A DNA stretch of 64,000 nt. Source: Auriscalpium vulgare (taxonomy: Eukaryota; Basidiomycota; Agaricomycetes; Russulales; Auriscalpiaceae). Below the pieces are notes generated by a model, which searched no databases, was not told the origin of the DNA, and saw only the letters and a list, made by a program, of their open reading frames with translations. Positions 43,514 to 54,464 of this stretch are shown piece by piece. Numbering within the stretch: the stretch's first letter is position 1; each line of letters opens with the position of its first letter. Location: assembly GCA_019915015.1 (NCBI GenBank), contig JAHBBC010000018.1, positions 1 through 64,000 on the forward strand, read 5' to 3'. A program made the position numbers and the translations under genes.

Positions 43514-45071
43514 ATGGTTTCTGCGTCGGGCTCTCGCTCTGGGTTATTGGACAGGTCAAGGCTTCCCCATGAGCTCTGGCATCCGGAGCCTGAGAATCCC
43601 CTTCCATCGCATTCGTCGATTGCCATCCCCTCGATGGGCCCGACCGAATGGGACGGTCCCTCCTCCCAACGCCAATCACTACCCACATCCTTCGAGCCTC
43701 TGCGAACACCCATAACGCCGGGACTCCCAGTAATTTTGAACGACTTTGATGTGCCTCAACCACGCACCGCCGTGCGGTTCCGCCGGGTGTGGCCGCACGC
43801 CCCAGTGTTGTCGCGTTGTCAAGTCACAAAATACTGTCCCGGTGGCCGCTTCGAATACCGCGGTTTCCGATTTAAACGGCTGCTAGTCGGCGAAGACGTG
43901 GACGTTATGTACGAGCATAGCCATCCTCTGAAGTCCCGTGTGTTGGAGGACATCGATGAGCATGAAGATGACACGCTGGTGCTCGTACGAAAGGCCGACA
44001 ATATCTGGAACCCACTGGGATGGGTGTGGGAAAGCTTGCTGCGGCCTTTCATGGACGAAGTAGTCCACGAAGAGGCAGCTCCTATTCTGTCCACTCGGCC
44101 TTTGAAGAGCTACGAGGCGCCACTCGAGCGTAGTTCTGCGGCGATGGATGCGCCTTGGCTGTACGATGATTGTGAGCCCTTATCTTTGCCTGCTTCAATG
44201 GCCCTGATACCGGTCTCCAGCCTCCTATGGGCAGTCCTTTAGCACGGCGAGCGCGTCCGATCTCATCCGCCCCCCAAGACCGAGCAGCCCGGCTCTGCCC
44301 AACCCTCCCGCAAGGAAATGTTCAGCTCTACTCTACGCGCACCGAGCATATCTCGTCCCACCCCAACGCACCCAGTTCGCTCCTTGCCACCCTAAAAAAT
44401 GCCCGTGCACCACGATTCAAACCCGACGGGCACCCGCAGCAGACAACCATCTACGGTATCACCGATCACGACCTGAGCGAATCCCTTTCGCCCGTAGTGA
44501 TCCGCTTCAGCCTCGATCCGCCCAACGATATCCCAGAAAATGGGTACGCTCTCAAACGCACCACGACGTTGACTGGAATTGCTGCATCGGATGATGTGCT
44601 GGAGGATTTCAGGCCGGCCGAGCAACAACGAGAGGCTCACCAGAGCACGCTCACAACGTCAAATTCAACACTGATTCCAAGAGCAAATTTCTTTCCTCGC
44701 ACGCCTGCTGCGCGGCCGAGATCGCGCTCCTCAGGGTTCGACAATCAACTGGTACCCGGGGTCACACCAAAGGAGAGGAGGTAAGCGCGATTTATCCTGT
44801 TCTCATCAGGACGCTTAGAAGTTGTTCTAGTCGAGAGGAACCAGTTGGACGAGACGCCACGCAGCCGGAGGTGAATTATCGCGCCAGTACAGAATCAGGC
44901 CGGCGCGCCAGCTCTCTCTCAACCGATCTCATGTCGTCCGGTGCATCCACACTAAGCGCGACGTCCGACATGGACAGCATAGTCAGCATGAAGACTATGA
45001 TATCGATCTCGTCGTACAAGGACCGAATGAATCAGTCTATCCAACCTCCGGGAACGGTGAATTTACGTTAA
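43514..45071 (+). pseudogene. Unrecognised gene, second copy
   Basis: It is nearly identical to 7634-9196. One extra C near 44756 keeps the penultimate exon in phase with the last exon (44831-45071 across a ~50-bp intron), so the 3' half reads through here. A 4-bp deletion near 44236 and shorter C-runs alter the middle, where the first frame ends in a stop at 44240-44242. Whether a splice near 44166-44230 rescues the join is unclear. The family is unknown. Confidence 0.45.
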
Positions 45072-45144
45072 AAATCCGGGATCATTTTCTGTGGCACTTG
45101 GGCATGAGATAAAATGGACGGCACACCGCCATACGAACTCGGGA

Positions 45145-45440
45145 TAGGATTTCACATATGCCTCCTTGTTTGACACTCTTGACCATTACATTAGTTTACC
45201 TGAATAAGTTCAGCACACCACGCGCATACGATGTACATCAAATTGAACCGTTCGTTGGAATTTCCGACCTTAAATTGACAAAAGTGTTGGGTCAGACTGC
45301 TTCAATGCGGCCGTGCTGCGAACGTTCTCCTGTCCCTGGACACCGCGATCGCTCACCAACGACTTCGCATTGGCGGGCCCGGGGGCGACCGCAAATGATC
45401 TGGTGGTGTCGAGGCGGTGCTTCTGGGGACCTGGCCATGG
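45145..45440 (+). pseudogene. Relic FunK1 3' end and spacer, copy 2
   Basis: It is the counterpart of 9270-9560: a degraded C-terminal segment (YASLFDTLDHYIS type), the AGCACACCACGCGC tract and a diverged spacer. Confidence 0.55.
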
Positions 45441-45694
45441 ACCGCACCAGTTTCATGACCCATGTCCGTGAGCGCTGAAGCGTCGACAAGTCATGGCAGT
45501 CATCTAGCATCAGCCAGCGCGCTCAGTCTGCCTGCCGTGACAGCACGAAGTCAGCCAATCTCTTTGCATCAAGCTATCAAGACAACTCTGCAACTACTGT
45601 ACATACAACAATCAGGAATACTTCTTATTTACCCTCACTTGATTTGGCTGCGACGCTTCATTATCGTAGACCTTCATTCATATTGCTTCCACCA

Positions 45695-48600
45695 TCACTT
45701 GGCAACATCGTATGCGATGCGCGCGCCGGTCCAGGCGTAAGGATAGTTGCGCTGGTAGTAGTTGCGCAGCGTGCGCCGCTCGGCGAGACGAGGGATCGTG
45801 GCGTACGATCCACCGATCTACAGACACCATGAATCAGCGTCGTTCGCAGATCATAAACCTTTGCAAACGCACCACAACATTGTGATGGGTGTCGAAGAAG
45901 TCCATCGAGTACCCGGGGTACAATACGGACGGCTCGAACCCGTCATACTTATCGAACACAGTCGACGTCCACTCCCAGACGCCGCCGTTGTGTCCTCGCC
46001 CCCCATCGGCCTCCCCGCCCGTCGTAGCCCTGCAAACCCAGACATATGTTCGAGCATCTTTCAAGACAACCGGGAACGCACGGCGTAGGGTGCCAGTTCC
46101 TAAATGCGATGTTTCTGCCGCCTTCATATCCACACTCGAACTTGTCGTAGAACAGGCGAAGCTCCGGCTCGGTCGGAATACGACCTCCCTTGACGCTCGC
46201 ATAGGTAGACAGAGAGTTGTAGTCCGCGACGACGGGCCACCTTTTCGCGATCTTCATAGGGATGGGGCCATGCATAGTGCGCACCTACGTCTGCGTCAAA
46301 ACACAACACCCAATCACAGTGGACAGCAATAACAGCTCACCATGATCTCGCCATCCCGCTCAACCCACGACTTGGGCATCGGCACCGTGCCCTTCCCGTC
46401 GCCGCTCCAAAACTTGTAGAACTCACCATTGGTCACGGGGCGCCACTCGATGCGGAACTCGCCCACGTCCACCGCGCGCTTGGGGTGCTCGTTGTCCCAC
46501 CCGAACTCAACGTCCTTCACATCAAGCGCCTTATCGGGCTCCTCGTCCTGCAGTTCCGGATCGTCGTGGCCCAGAGTGACAGTGGCGGGGCCGAGCGTGA
46601 CGGTGGGCGTGGCGGGGAGCGCCTGGCACTCCCAGGTTTCGAAGAGGGCCTCCCATGGCGGCAAGGTAAAGCCCGAGTCGGAAGGTGAGATTGTGCCTGT
46701 GCCCGCGCGCTGAAGAAGCATATACAGCAACGTCTAAAAATTACAAAGGTCAGACCAAGAATCGACATAGGGACTTTGACAGCGTGCACAAACCTCGGCA
46801 TGGAACCCCTCATGCTCGAGGGTCAGGAACAACACGCGCGCCATCTTGCGCGTGAGGGGCTTCCTGCCCGATTCGATGTCGTCGTAGAGGCTGCGCAACC
46901 TCTGGCGAACGCGCGTCTGGAAGTCCATGATCGCCGACAGCGCCGGCCAATCGTCATCCTTCTCGGGCACTTCAGAATGCGGCTAAATAATCCGAGGCCG
47001 TTAATGAGTGTGTATCGTTGGTGAAGACAGGACGTACATGGCACTCTGTAGGATCGTCAACGTTGGGATCGATGCCGCGCTGGAGGTAATTAGTTAGCAC
47101 GGTCAATCGGTGCAACGGTCGCGACCAGGCGGCAGCTCACCTCGAAGATAAACTAGAGAATTGGAACGCTCAGTTCAATACCTATCGCACGCAAACAGAC
47201 CCGCTGGAACACAAACCTTGAACGCATCGGGCTCAGTATGCGGCTCTTTCAGCAGCCTCGACAAATGAATGTCCAGAAATGTCGGGATATGACCTGTGTG
47301 GAACAGACAAATATGGCGTAGGTCAATCGGCTTCTGGAACATCATCGAGTTCGGGATCATCTTGCGGGTGATGAAGTCCCACGCGGCCCACATGTCCTGG
47401 AAGTCCTGGAACGAAGGGACGCCGAAGGGCGTGCTCGTCAGGGACGACGGCGGCGAGCGCAGGCGCGGGAAGGCAAACACGGGCCGCTCTAACAGCCAGA
47501 GAGAGTACCCCGTGGCCGCATCCGTCCAGCGCTGGATGGGGCGCAAATTCGCGTCAATGAACAGCGTGTGTGCGTCCTGCTCTGAGAACTAGCAAAGGTG
47601 GCAGATGATCAGATGAACGTGAGACCACGGAGTGCAATGCAGCTGCGTACCTTGTGCGACACCTCCACATTCACGAGCTCGTCCGCAAGGAATGAGAACT
47701 CCTCGCCGGTCTTGGGATCGCGCACCGTCTGCGCGCCTTTCGACCTGTAGAACGCCTCATGGCGGCCTATTCCCAGCTCGTCAGCACCCCATCTTCAGGA
47801 ACAACCCATGGCACCCATTTCAGAAGGACTTACGTTCGGCGTCGTTGTACCTCCCCACATACTCCCACTTGTCCTCCGCAAAGAGGTCCTCGTCGCCAAG
47901 CGCCCGGCCCGCGCCTTTCAGTCCATTCATTATGAAGCGGCGCGTGATGCCCTTGCGGTCGTCGTACGCGCGCTCGATGCGGGCACCGTCCAGCCCGTGG
48001 TCGAGGCCGAGCAGGAGCGTGTCCTGGGAGCCCGCGCGCAGCGGAAGGCCGCGGAGGAAGGCCGCGTCCGCGCCGCGCGCAAAGTTCCCCAGCGACGAGC
48101 CGAGGAAGAGGATGTGCATCGGCGTGGGCGCGAGCGCCGTGTCGGGCGTCGAGGCCGCCGTCTCGACTGAGTCGTGCTCGGAGCCGCTCGAGTGCGAGGG
48201 CGCGCTGTCCCTGCTGTCCGCAGAGCGGTGCCTGAAGCTGGGCGTCAGGGACGCGTCGGCCGGGATGCCCGCCACAGCGTCGCGCCCGCGCAGCCCGCCC
48301 TCTTCGATGAACTTGAGCCCGCCGTCGTACGTGCCCCACATCCCCTTTGCGGCGACCTTGCCCTCGAGCTCGGGGCCGACGGAGGACGTTGCGAGCTGGT
48401 CCAACGTACGTTGGAGCTCGCGCTGCTCGAGATCGAGCGCGTAGTAGGTGATCGGGGCGGGCGTCATGGCTTCGGGAACGAGCTTGGAAAGTGCTGATAG
48501 TACGTGCGAGGTCTTGCGCAGCGATCTGGCAAGGATAATTTGGTGTCAGAGATGTAATATATAGTTTGAGAGGACATAGCGAAGGGGAAACGGGCTGTAG

Positions 48601-49151
48601 GAGATAACATGATCCGAGAGAATGATGGCATGAGGCCTCGTGAATAATAGCGCGCGAGGTGGAGGTGTGACAGACATCGCGTCTCGAAAACATACGAAGT
48701 CCGCGAGCCTAATAAGAACGGCGCAAAGAACCCAGTGACATAATGGTGAGAATAGATTCGGCAAGGTGTGTCTGGCAAAGAGCGCGGAAGTCTCCGGAAA
48801 AATCAAACGACGCAAAGACATGTGCAAGACTCACCCAGCACCAAGCTCGACGACAACACTCTCAGCAGGGAGTGCGTCGTCATCGCGCGTATGCATGATG
48901 TCGACGATCTGCGAGACGTGATTCTTGAGGACGTTCTCCTCCGCAGTGAAGAGATAATATTCGTCGGCCTCGGTGGTAATGTCGTCGTAGATCCGGAGGC
49001 CCTGCTCATCGTAGAGCAACAGAGTGGGCAGCTTACGCTGCCCCTCAGGGCGTCCGAGACCCGCGAGGATCTCGCTGCGGATGTCGGCCTCCCCGTTGTC
49101 GGAGGTGTCGTTGACGCGGACGTCCACAATTTGGACCGTGGATGCAGACAT
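45695..49151 (-). CDS. egt1: Ergothioneine biosynthesis protein Egt1, copy 2
   Basis: This is the second complete 11-exon egt1, offset by 35,875 bp from copy 1, with every exon and splice site conserved and 871 codons open. Two amino-acid changes relative to copy 1 were noticed: Ile74Val in the methyltransferase domain and Tyr472His, three residues before the putative iron-ligand His475 (FHTGH against FYTGH). The HX3HXE motif, the SAM-binding ELGAG motif and the FGE-type C-terminal domain are identical. Having no frameshifts while neighbouring sequence has several suggests selection or a very recent origin. Confidence 0.94.
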
Positions 49152-50690
49152 GGTTGGCGGGGGTAGCTGGTGACAATTGAGCTGCGACAACAGACCTATA
49201 AGTACCAAAATGGTATGCTCCGGTGCGAGCGATTTGGAGAGAGGTTGCGCATGACATCAGCTGGAGAATGACTAAGCGCCAAACATTAGCGCCGGGATGC
49301 CGCCGACAAGGAAGGCGGGGCCTGAGTCGGGTTGAAGAACCGATGGTATATTGCTGACTGAGCAACAACGCTGCTTGATCAGAATTGCTCGGGGATACGA
49401 GGGCAGATGAGTGCAGTCTGCGCGGCAAAATGAGAGTCATACAAAGACGCGAAGGAGCAAGGAACGCACAATTCCATCCCCAGTCAGCACCTGATCCCGC
49501 CCTCGACATCGGCATCCATCAGAAAGTCCACCGTGCGTCCGATCGATGCGCAATTCGCCGCGTCCAGCCCCCTCGCGCGGCTATTCATGAGATCGAGAGG
49601 GACACGGGTTTGCCTCCGTCTCCCAGCGGCCACGGCAGCATGACGAAGGGGGCAGGAATGCGCGCCTTGGGGGCGGCACGGGGACAGGCAATGAAGCCAC
49701 GAACACCATGAGACAAGCGGCAAAGTACGGCGTCCGATGCTCCGGGCTCCATATGCCCACTGAACGTAATGGTGGGCGCGTCTTGAGCGGCATGCGGACG
49801 TGTGACAGCGACGGGCATATGCGAAGACTTGGGGGCGAACGTGGAGGGATAATAAAAGACACGTTGGTTGAGAGGCGCACGCGCCTAGCGAGGAAGGCAC
49901 CGTGCCGCGGTGGGAGTCGATGTACGTCTAGTCAGCACACACACGCAACAGGAAAGAGCCTGCATTGTGCAATGAGGTGAGCGCAGGCGCAGAGCGACCC
50001 CAGGCGGATGCGGGGATGATGGGATGATGGGGGCAGAGGCAAACCAGTTGTTGGCCAGAGGGGCATCGTATTTATGTGGGTGAGCGGGCGATGGCGCAAT
50101 CCCCGCGCAATCTCTGCACGCAAGTTCAGGATCGCAACATGTCGCCAAGTCACATGCAAAATATCCCGATCGTGACTGTTGTTGGGACGTAATGCAGCAA
50201 GGTCCGGCATCTGGCAAAGATAGGTAGCGCAGATACCAAGGGGCGCTACACCCATGGCTCAAGAACATGCTGTCAAAGGCCGTCAGTGGCTGACCACGTC
50301 TGGCTAGATAGGACCATTGTCAACGGATATATTGCAAAACTGATATTGAAACGCCGCCTGCTGCGGTCCACCAGAGTATGGAGCAACAAGCCACTTGCGG
50401 TCACTAGGGGCGCTGTGGCCGTGAAGTTTCGAGCGATGAGGCAGGAAAGGAAGTACGTCGCACCTCGACAATGCTATGACACGCATTATCGTTGTAAAAT
50501 CGGCATCAGAAGCGGTGTCGCATCTACCCGAGGTCCAGCCCCCAGATCAAAGCCGGACACGTGGTCGACAATGTCACTCCGGATCTCCACATGCGAGAAC
50601 AGTGTGTTATTGACCGCTCGACTCCTTTGCCTCCCAATTCTCTGTCTGAGAGCACGTCCGTCAAGTTCAATGCATCTGGTGCGAGAACAG
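49152..50690. other. Region upstream of egt1 copy 2, no gene recognised
   Basis: It is the counterpart of 13277-14815. A one-base deletion near 49673 changes the frame of the longest ORF relative to copy 1, supporting a non-coding status. Confidence 0.5.
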
Positions 50691-50692
50691 CT

Positions 50693-50834
50693 AAGGTGTG
50701 GCTGAGCCGCGCTAAGGTGTGCTCGAGATGTGCTACGGTGTGGTCACGCTGCGCTACGGTGTGGCTGAGCCCGCTACGGTTTGGTTGAGATGTGCTACGG
50801 TGCAGTCGAGATCACACGCTACGGTGTGGCTGAG
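50693..50834. repeat. Degenerate minisatellite, copy 2
   Basis: It has the same core (GCTACGGTGTGGCTGAG) and the same number of units as at 14819-14960. Confidence 0.72.
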
Positions 50835-51099
50835 CGGCACCACGGTCTGCTCCTCCAGGTGCGCTATGACCCACGGCCTGCGCACCCATTGCCGTCTCGC
50901 ACGTGTTGAGGGCAGCCTGCGAGCAAGTAGACCCCGGCCCGCCTAGCCAATCACAATCGTACGTTAGAGATAACGTACTAGTGTTAACGCGTCCCCGTAT
51001 TTCTGAGCTGCTTGCATGCCGGTGATGGAAATGCTATCCATGATACCGGCTAAGTTGTCCATTTTGCTGAGTAGTCTTTTGGAGGAGTACAAGGATAAT

Positions 51100-53037
51100 T
51101 CCTGGTTCCGATAGGGACTAGGTCTCTAGACGACAATCCCTTTCCTTTTATGGCAGTCATGCGATGTTACTGTGATGTGAGTTTGTGAGTTTGTGACGTT
51201 ACTGCGTGATTGTAGGTCCGAGCTCCTTTCTTTTGCTATCTTCGTCTACATTGCTGCTGTAGTTTGCATCAAATTCGACAATATGCTCAAGAGGCGACAA
51301 ACTCCGGAAACATTCTCGCGAGCAGTTCGGATCAAAGTGCATGAGGAGCGTTGCGCGTGTGCCGATGGTACGTCGAGCAGACTATAGGCTCGTATTCTCT
51401 GACCTGGTGTAGAATATCTTACTCCCGTGTTATCAACTGACGGGCCGCTCCTGATGTCTGAGGATGAGGCGGGTGTCGAGGATTTTGTGTCTAGTGATTC
51501 GCGTCTTTGTCGGCGCTGTGGTATGCACTCCTTTCTTTTTGCGCGCTCTTCTTAATTTGTTACCAGGCATTGTACGAAAATGTGCGCCCGGGTTCGTTCA
51601 CGCCACCGATGCCCATCGCGAGGTGCCTGCCGGAGCCACTCTGGCACCGTCTGAGCCGTCAGGCGCTGCAGGAGTCCCAGCTCCGCCCCTGTCCATGGTT
51701 CCAGACGTGTCGGCGACGACTAATGATGCGTCGGGTTTTTCTGGATGTATCTGTCTCCATTTACATCGGGATCATCGGTTGCACATTCAGAGTTGCCTGC
51801 CGGGGTCGTTCTGCCTGGTCTTTCGCCCATGGAAGTGGACTCGGAGCCGTCAGGTGTTGCAGACGTTCCTCCGCACACACTGCCCATCAGCGACGGGCCG
51901 CACCGGCATTCATTATCCAGTAAGCTCATTTTTGCACGTGCAAAGGAGGTTTACAATATTCAATAGGTACCCACGGGAGCGCAGCGATCCTGCCTTCCGT
52001 CCCTGACGCCTCGACTACGGGTTCTGGTGCGTCGTTTTCTCTTGAGAACTCAGTCTTTCTCTGACATATTCGTGGTCGTTCGCTTGCCCCGCTTCGCTTG
52101 TTAGTCTCGAATGTTTGCCACCTTGTGCCTGATGATCTTGTTGTTGATGATTTCTCGTCGTCGTCGTCTTCGTTCCGGCCAATTACTATGCAGCAACTCA
52201 ATCAATGGTATGACTTCCATAGCGTCGTTGTGGATCAAAACAACGGCATCGAGTGCGATGAAAATGTAGTTGATGTGCTTGTACCGATGCTCCCTCGATT
52301 GATACAAGGTTTCTTTCGTTGGCGATGTGAAGATCTTTTCAGGATATTGCGTGCGCATGGCTTACCCACGCGAAGTCGGTGGACACTCAAACAGCTAAAG
52401 GCGGAGTTGATAGAGAGTCATTTGTGCACTCCGGCATGTACGTCAGTTCATTACTTGTTCAAAGAGAGGACGCGGATGAACACTAGAGGGATAGTGTTTC
52501 AGGCAAGCTCGCCAGCCGCGGCGGGCCATGCTCATGGTGATAGTAGCTTGGTGGCGGGTATCACCCCTGCTCTTTTGCCGGATTTGGCTCATACTCGCGA
52601 CAAAATACGCGACCAAGGTTTCCGCATCGGGTCTTGGGCCGACAACGGCGCGGTTCACATCGATGGCATCTCCCCGCACATGTACTGCCCACACCAGGTT
52701 CGACACTTCAATGATTCTGCGTGCCTGTCCATCAATTTCGACCCCACCAACTCTACCCAGCTTCTACGAATCTTCCCCATATACGAGACGTACTGGAAAT
52801 ACGGAGGATGGGAGTGCGGCGGTAACTGCCGCATCCCTGACCCGGCGTCGATGACTAATTTGCTACCTTACATAGTCTGATGGGGCGTGAATATACTTAT
52901 TCCTGACAACCACTACTCTCTACCTAATCAAGTACATTAACTAGTAATTGTTGAATATCACCCCTGCTCACAAAATAATAGATCGGACAGAGAACCATCA
53001 GTTTAGGAACCAGGTGCGCCCGGAGGGCAAGTCGTAT
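51100..53037. mobile_element. Helentron-like insertion 2 in the duplicated block
   Basis: Copy 1 has the empty site GGATAATAGGAG (15219-15230). In copy 2, 1,938 bp separate GGATAAT from AGGAG. The insert begins TCCTGGTTCC. The complement GGAACCAGG lies at 53006-53014, ~22 bp inside the right end, followed by a hairpin GCCC-GGA-GGGC (53018-53028) 7-9 bp from the end. This asymmetric inverted-repeat plus 3'-hairpin layout matches insertion 1 and Helentron-type elements. An AT dinucleotide at both junctions makes the exact ends ambiguous by two bases. The canonical Helitron CTRR end is absent. It carries an ORF with a SAP-like segment. Confidence 0.6.
52188..52880 (+). CDS. ORF inside insertion 2, SAP-like/Helitron-associated segment
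   Basis: From ATG 52188 the frame runs 230 codons. A segment around residues 38-75 (PRLIQGFFRWRCEDLFRILR, then AHGLPTRSRWTLKQLKAELI) resembles a SAP-like fold and leads into a Cys/His motif (HLCTPACTSVH). Similar modules occur in basidiomycete Helitron-region proteins. The C-terminal half (CPHQVRHFNDSAC, GGWECGGNC) is rich in Cys but unrecognised. Upstream frames at 51464-52006 have repeated Pro/Ser-rich text (PAG...PSG) and may be 5' exons. Function and exon structure are uncertain. Confidence 0.45.
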   Translation: MQQLNQWYDFHSVVVDQNNGIECDENVVDVLVPMLPRLIQGFFRWRCEDLFRILRAHGLPTRSRWTLKQLKAELIESHLCTPACTSVHYLFKERTRMNTRGIVFQASSPAAAGHAHGDSSLVAGITPALLPDLAHTRDKIRDQGFRIGSWADNGAVHIDGISPHMYCPHQVRHFNDSACLSINFDPTNSTQLLRIFPIYETYWKYGGWECGGNCRIPDPASMTNLLPYIV

Positions 53038-53107
53038 AGGAGAGGAGGATAAGGATGCAACCCGCAAAGAGTCGGATGAATCCTAACCCTAGGAGCGGTG
53101 GCTGTGC

Positions 53108-53184
53108 GCACATAAGCGCTGGGGTACAAATCTTGTGATGTCGACTGTCGACATCACAAGATTTGTACCCCAGCGCTTATGTGC
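53108..53184. repeat. Perfect 77-bp palindrome, copy 2
   Basis: It is identical in length and perfection to the palindrome at 15284-15360, and lies 71 bp to the right of insertion 2. Confidence 0.9.
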
Positions 53185-54464
53185 ACATGTCGAGATCTCC
53201 CTATTTAGAATTTAGCGTTGTCTCCGTTTCCCATCTGGCCACTTCGTCTTTCAGTCATGCCGCACCAATCATCCTGCATCACAACTAATCGCGCGAACGC
53301 GCTCAGCACCTTTCACTTCGGCTTCTCGCTGCTGCTCGACGTCGAGGTGCGCTCTCCGAGGACAAGGCGATGCGATCGCCGCCGGCACAGACATCGTGAT
53401 GCCGGACAACATCGAGGGCACATCGGCGTGGCGAGCCGTCTGCTCGCACGCTGGAGCGGTAAGCCGAAGCGCTTTTTGACGAATGGGGGAGACGGGCGCG
53501 TGGGCTGCGGGGTAACTGAGTCGTGTTTCTCAGGTATGTGGTCAGATACCTGAGTGTATGGGCACAGACTGACCTAATCTCTCTATATCGTCGTCCGATA
53601 TGTTCAGATTGCCGCACGATCATGGCCGGAGTCACACAAAATGCTCAAACGGTTAGCCAAGGCGAGTGTTACTTGCTATACAGGCTGTTTGACCATAGCA
53701 CCCGCATGTCCGCACGTATGGCACGCCCGCGCTGTCTGATGAATGAGGCATTAAGGTGCGCTACGTTTGTCTGCTGACGCCCTGCTGTGCTAATACTGCC
53801 CTTGCCTCGCAGCCCAGGGCGTGCGCTGTGTGTCTTGAAAGACAGGCGCGCGGACACGCACGAGGCCGGCGACAGGGCAGTCGAGAGAACCTGCGTTTTT
53901 CTTCGCGGACGTGGCCGAGTGGACGCCTCATTCAGCGGACAGTGAGCGCGCTGGACGGGCTTGACCGTGTTGCGGAGGCGGCGCATACGACGACGCCGAC
54001 AGCGCCAGCACCAGTGAGTCTACACAGCAACTCCCGGCGCTGTCCAAAAGCTCATACTGCGCGGGTCTAGCGCGATTTCAGGCAGTACAGGCCCGCTCAT
54101 ACCCTCAGCCAACGTCTGCAACATCGGCGCCGGCTTCACGGGGGTATCTACCGCATATCATCTTGAGCAGACGTGAACACGACTGCGCTCAACGTAGCCG
54201 TTCTCGAGGCGCGCGATTCCTGTCAGCGGTGCCGTCTATCCGTGTTGCTCTCGGACATATGTTGAGGGCTGTCATTTTGTGCAGGCTCGGGAGCTACGGT
54301 CGCCCGGGAGGCTGCCAAGTTGTTGACGAGCGATCGCGGTGAGTTGGAGGAGAACTTTGAACCACGCGTTGGAACTATTTGTGAATTATTAACGGTCGCG
54401 ATCACGTGCGATATTTCTTGGCTTCAATATTATGTACATTTCCTGTCGTACGCGCGTGGTATGT
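53185..54464. other. Gene-poor flank and duplication breakpoint
   Basis: It is equivalent to 15361-16475 up to 54299. Beyond this, ~165 bp have no counterpart in the window. No gene was recognised. Confidence 0.4.

Larger units (their letters stand above)
41569..54299. repeat. Segmental duplication, copy 2 (partner 5717-16475)
   Basis: It is a direct repeat of 5717-16475 with a ~1.94-kb insertion at 51100-53037 and a ~12-bp insertion near 53065. Coding exons of egt1 are almost unchanged, while non-coding parts carry small indels. The sharp right edge at 54299 is followed by unrelated sequence leading to a FunK1 pseudogene. Confidence 0.93.

Noticed and set aside
51100..53037. Canonical Helitron (TC...CTRR, A-T insertion)
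   Set aside because: The right end lacks CTRR and the junction is ambiguous by two bases; only the asymmetric inverted repeat and hairpin fit, so it is called Helentron-like with moderate confidence.
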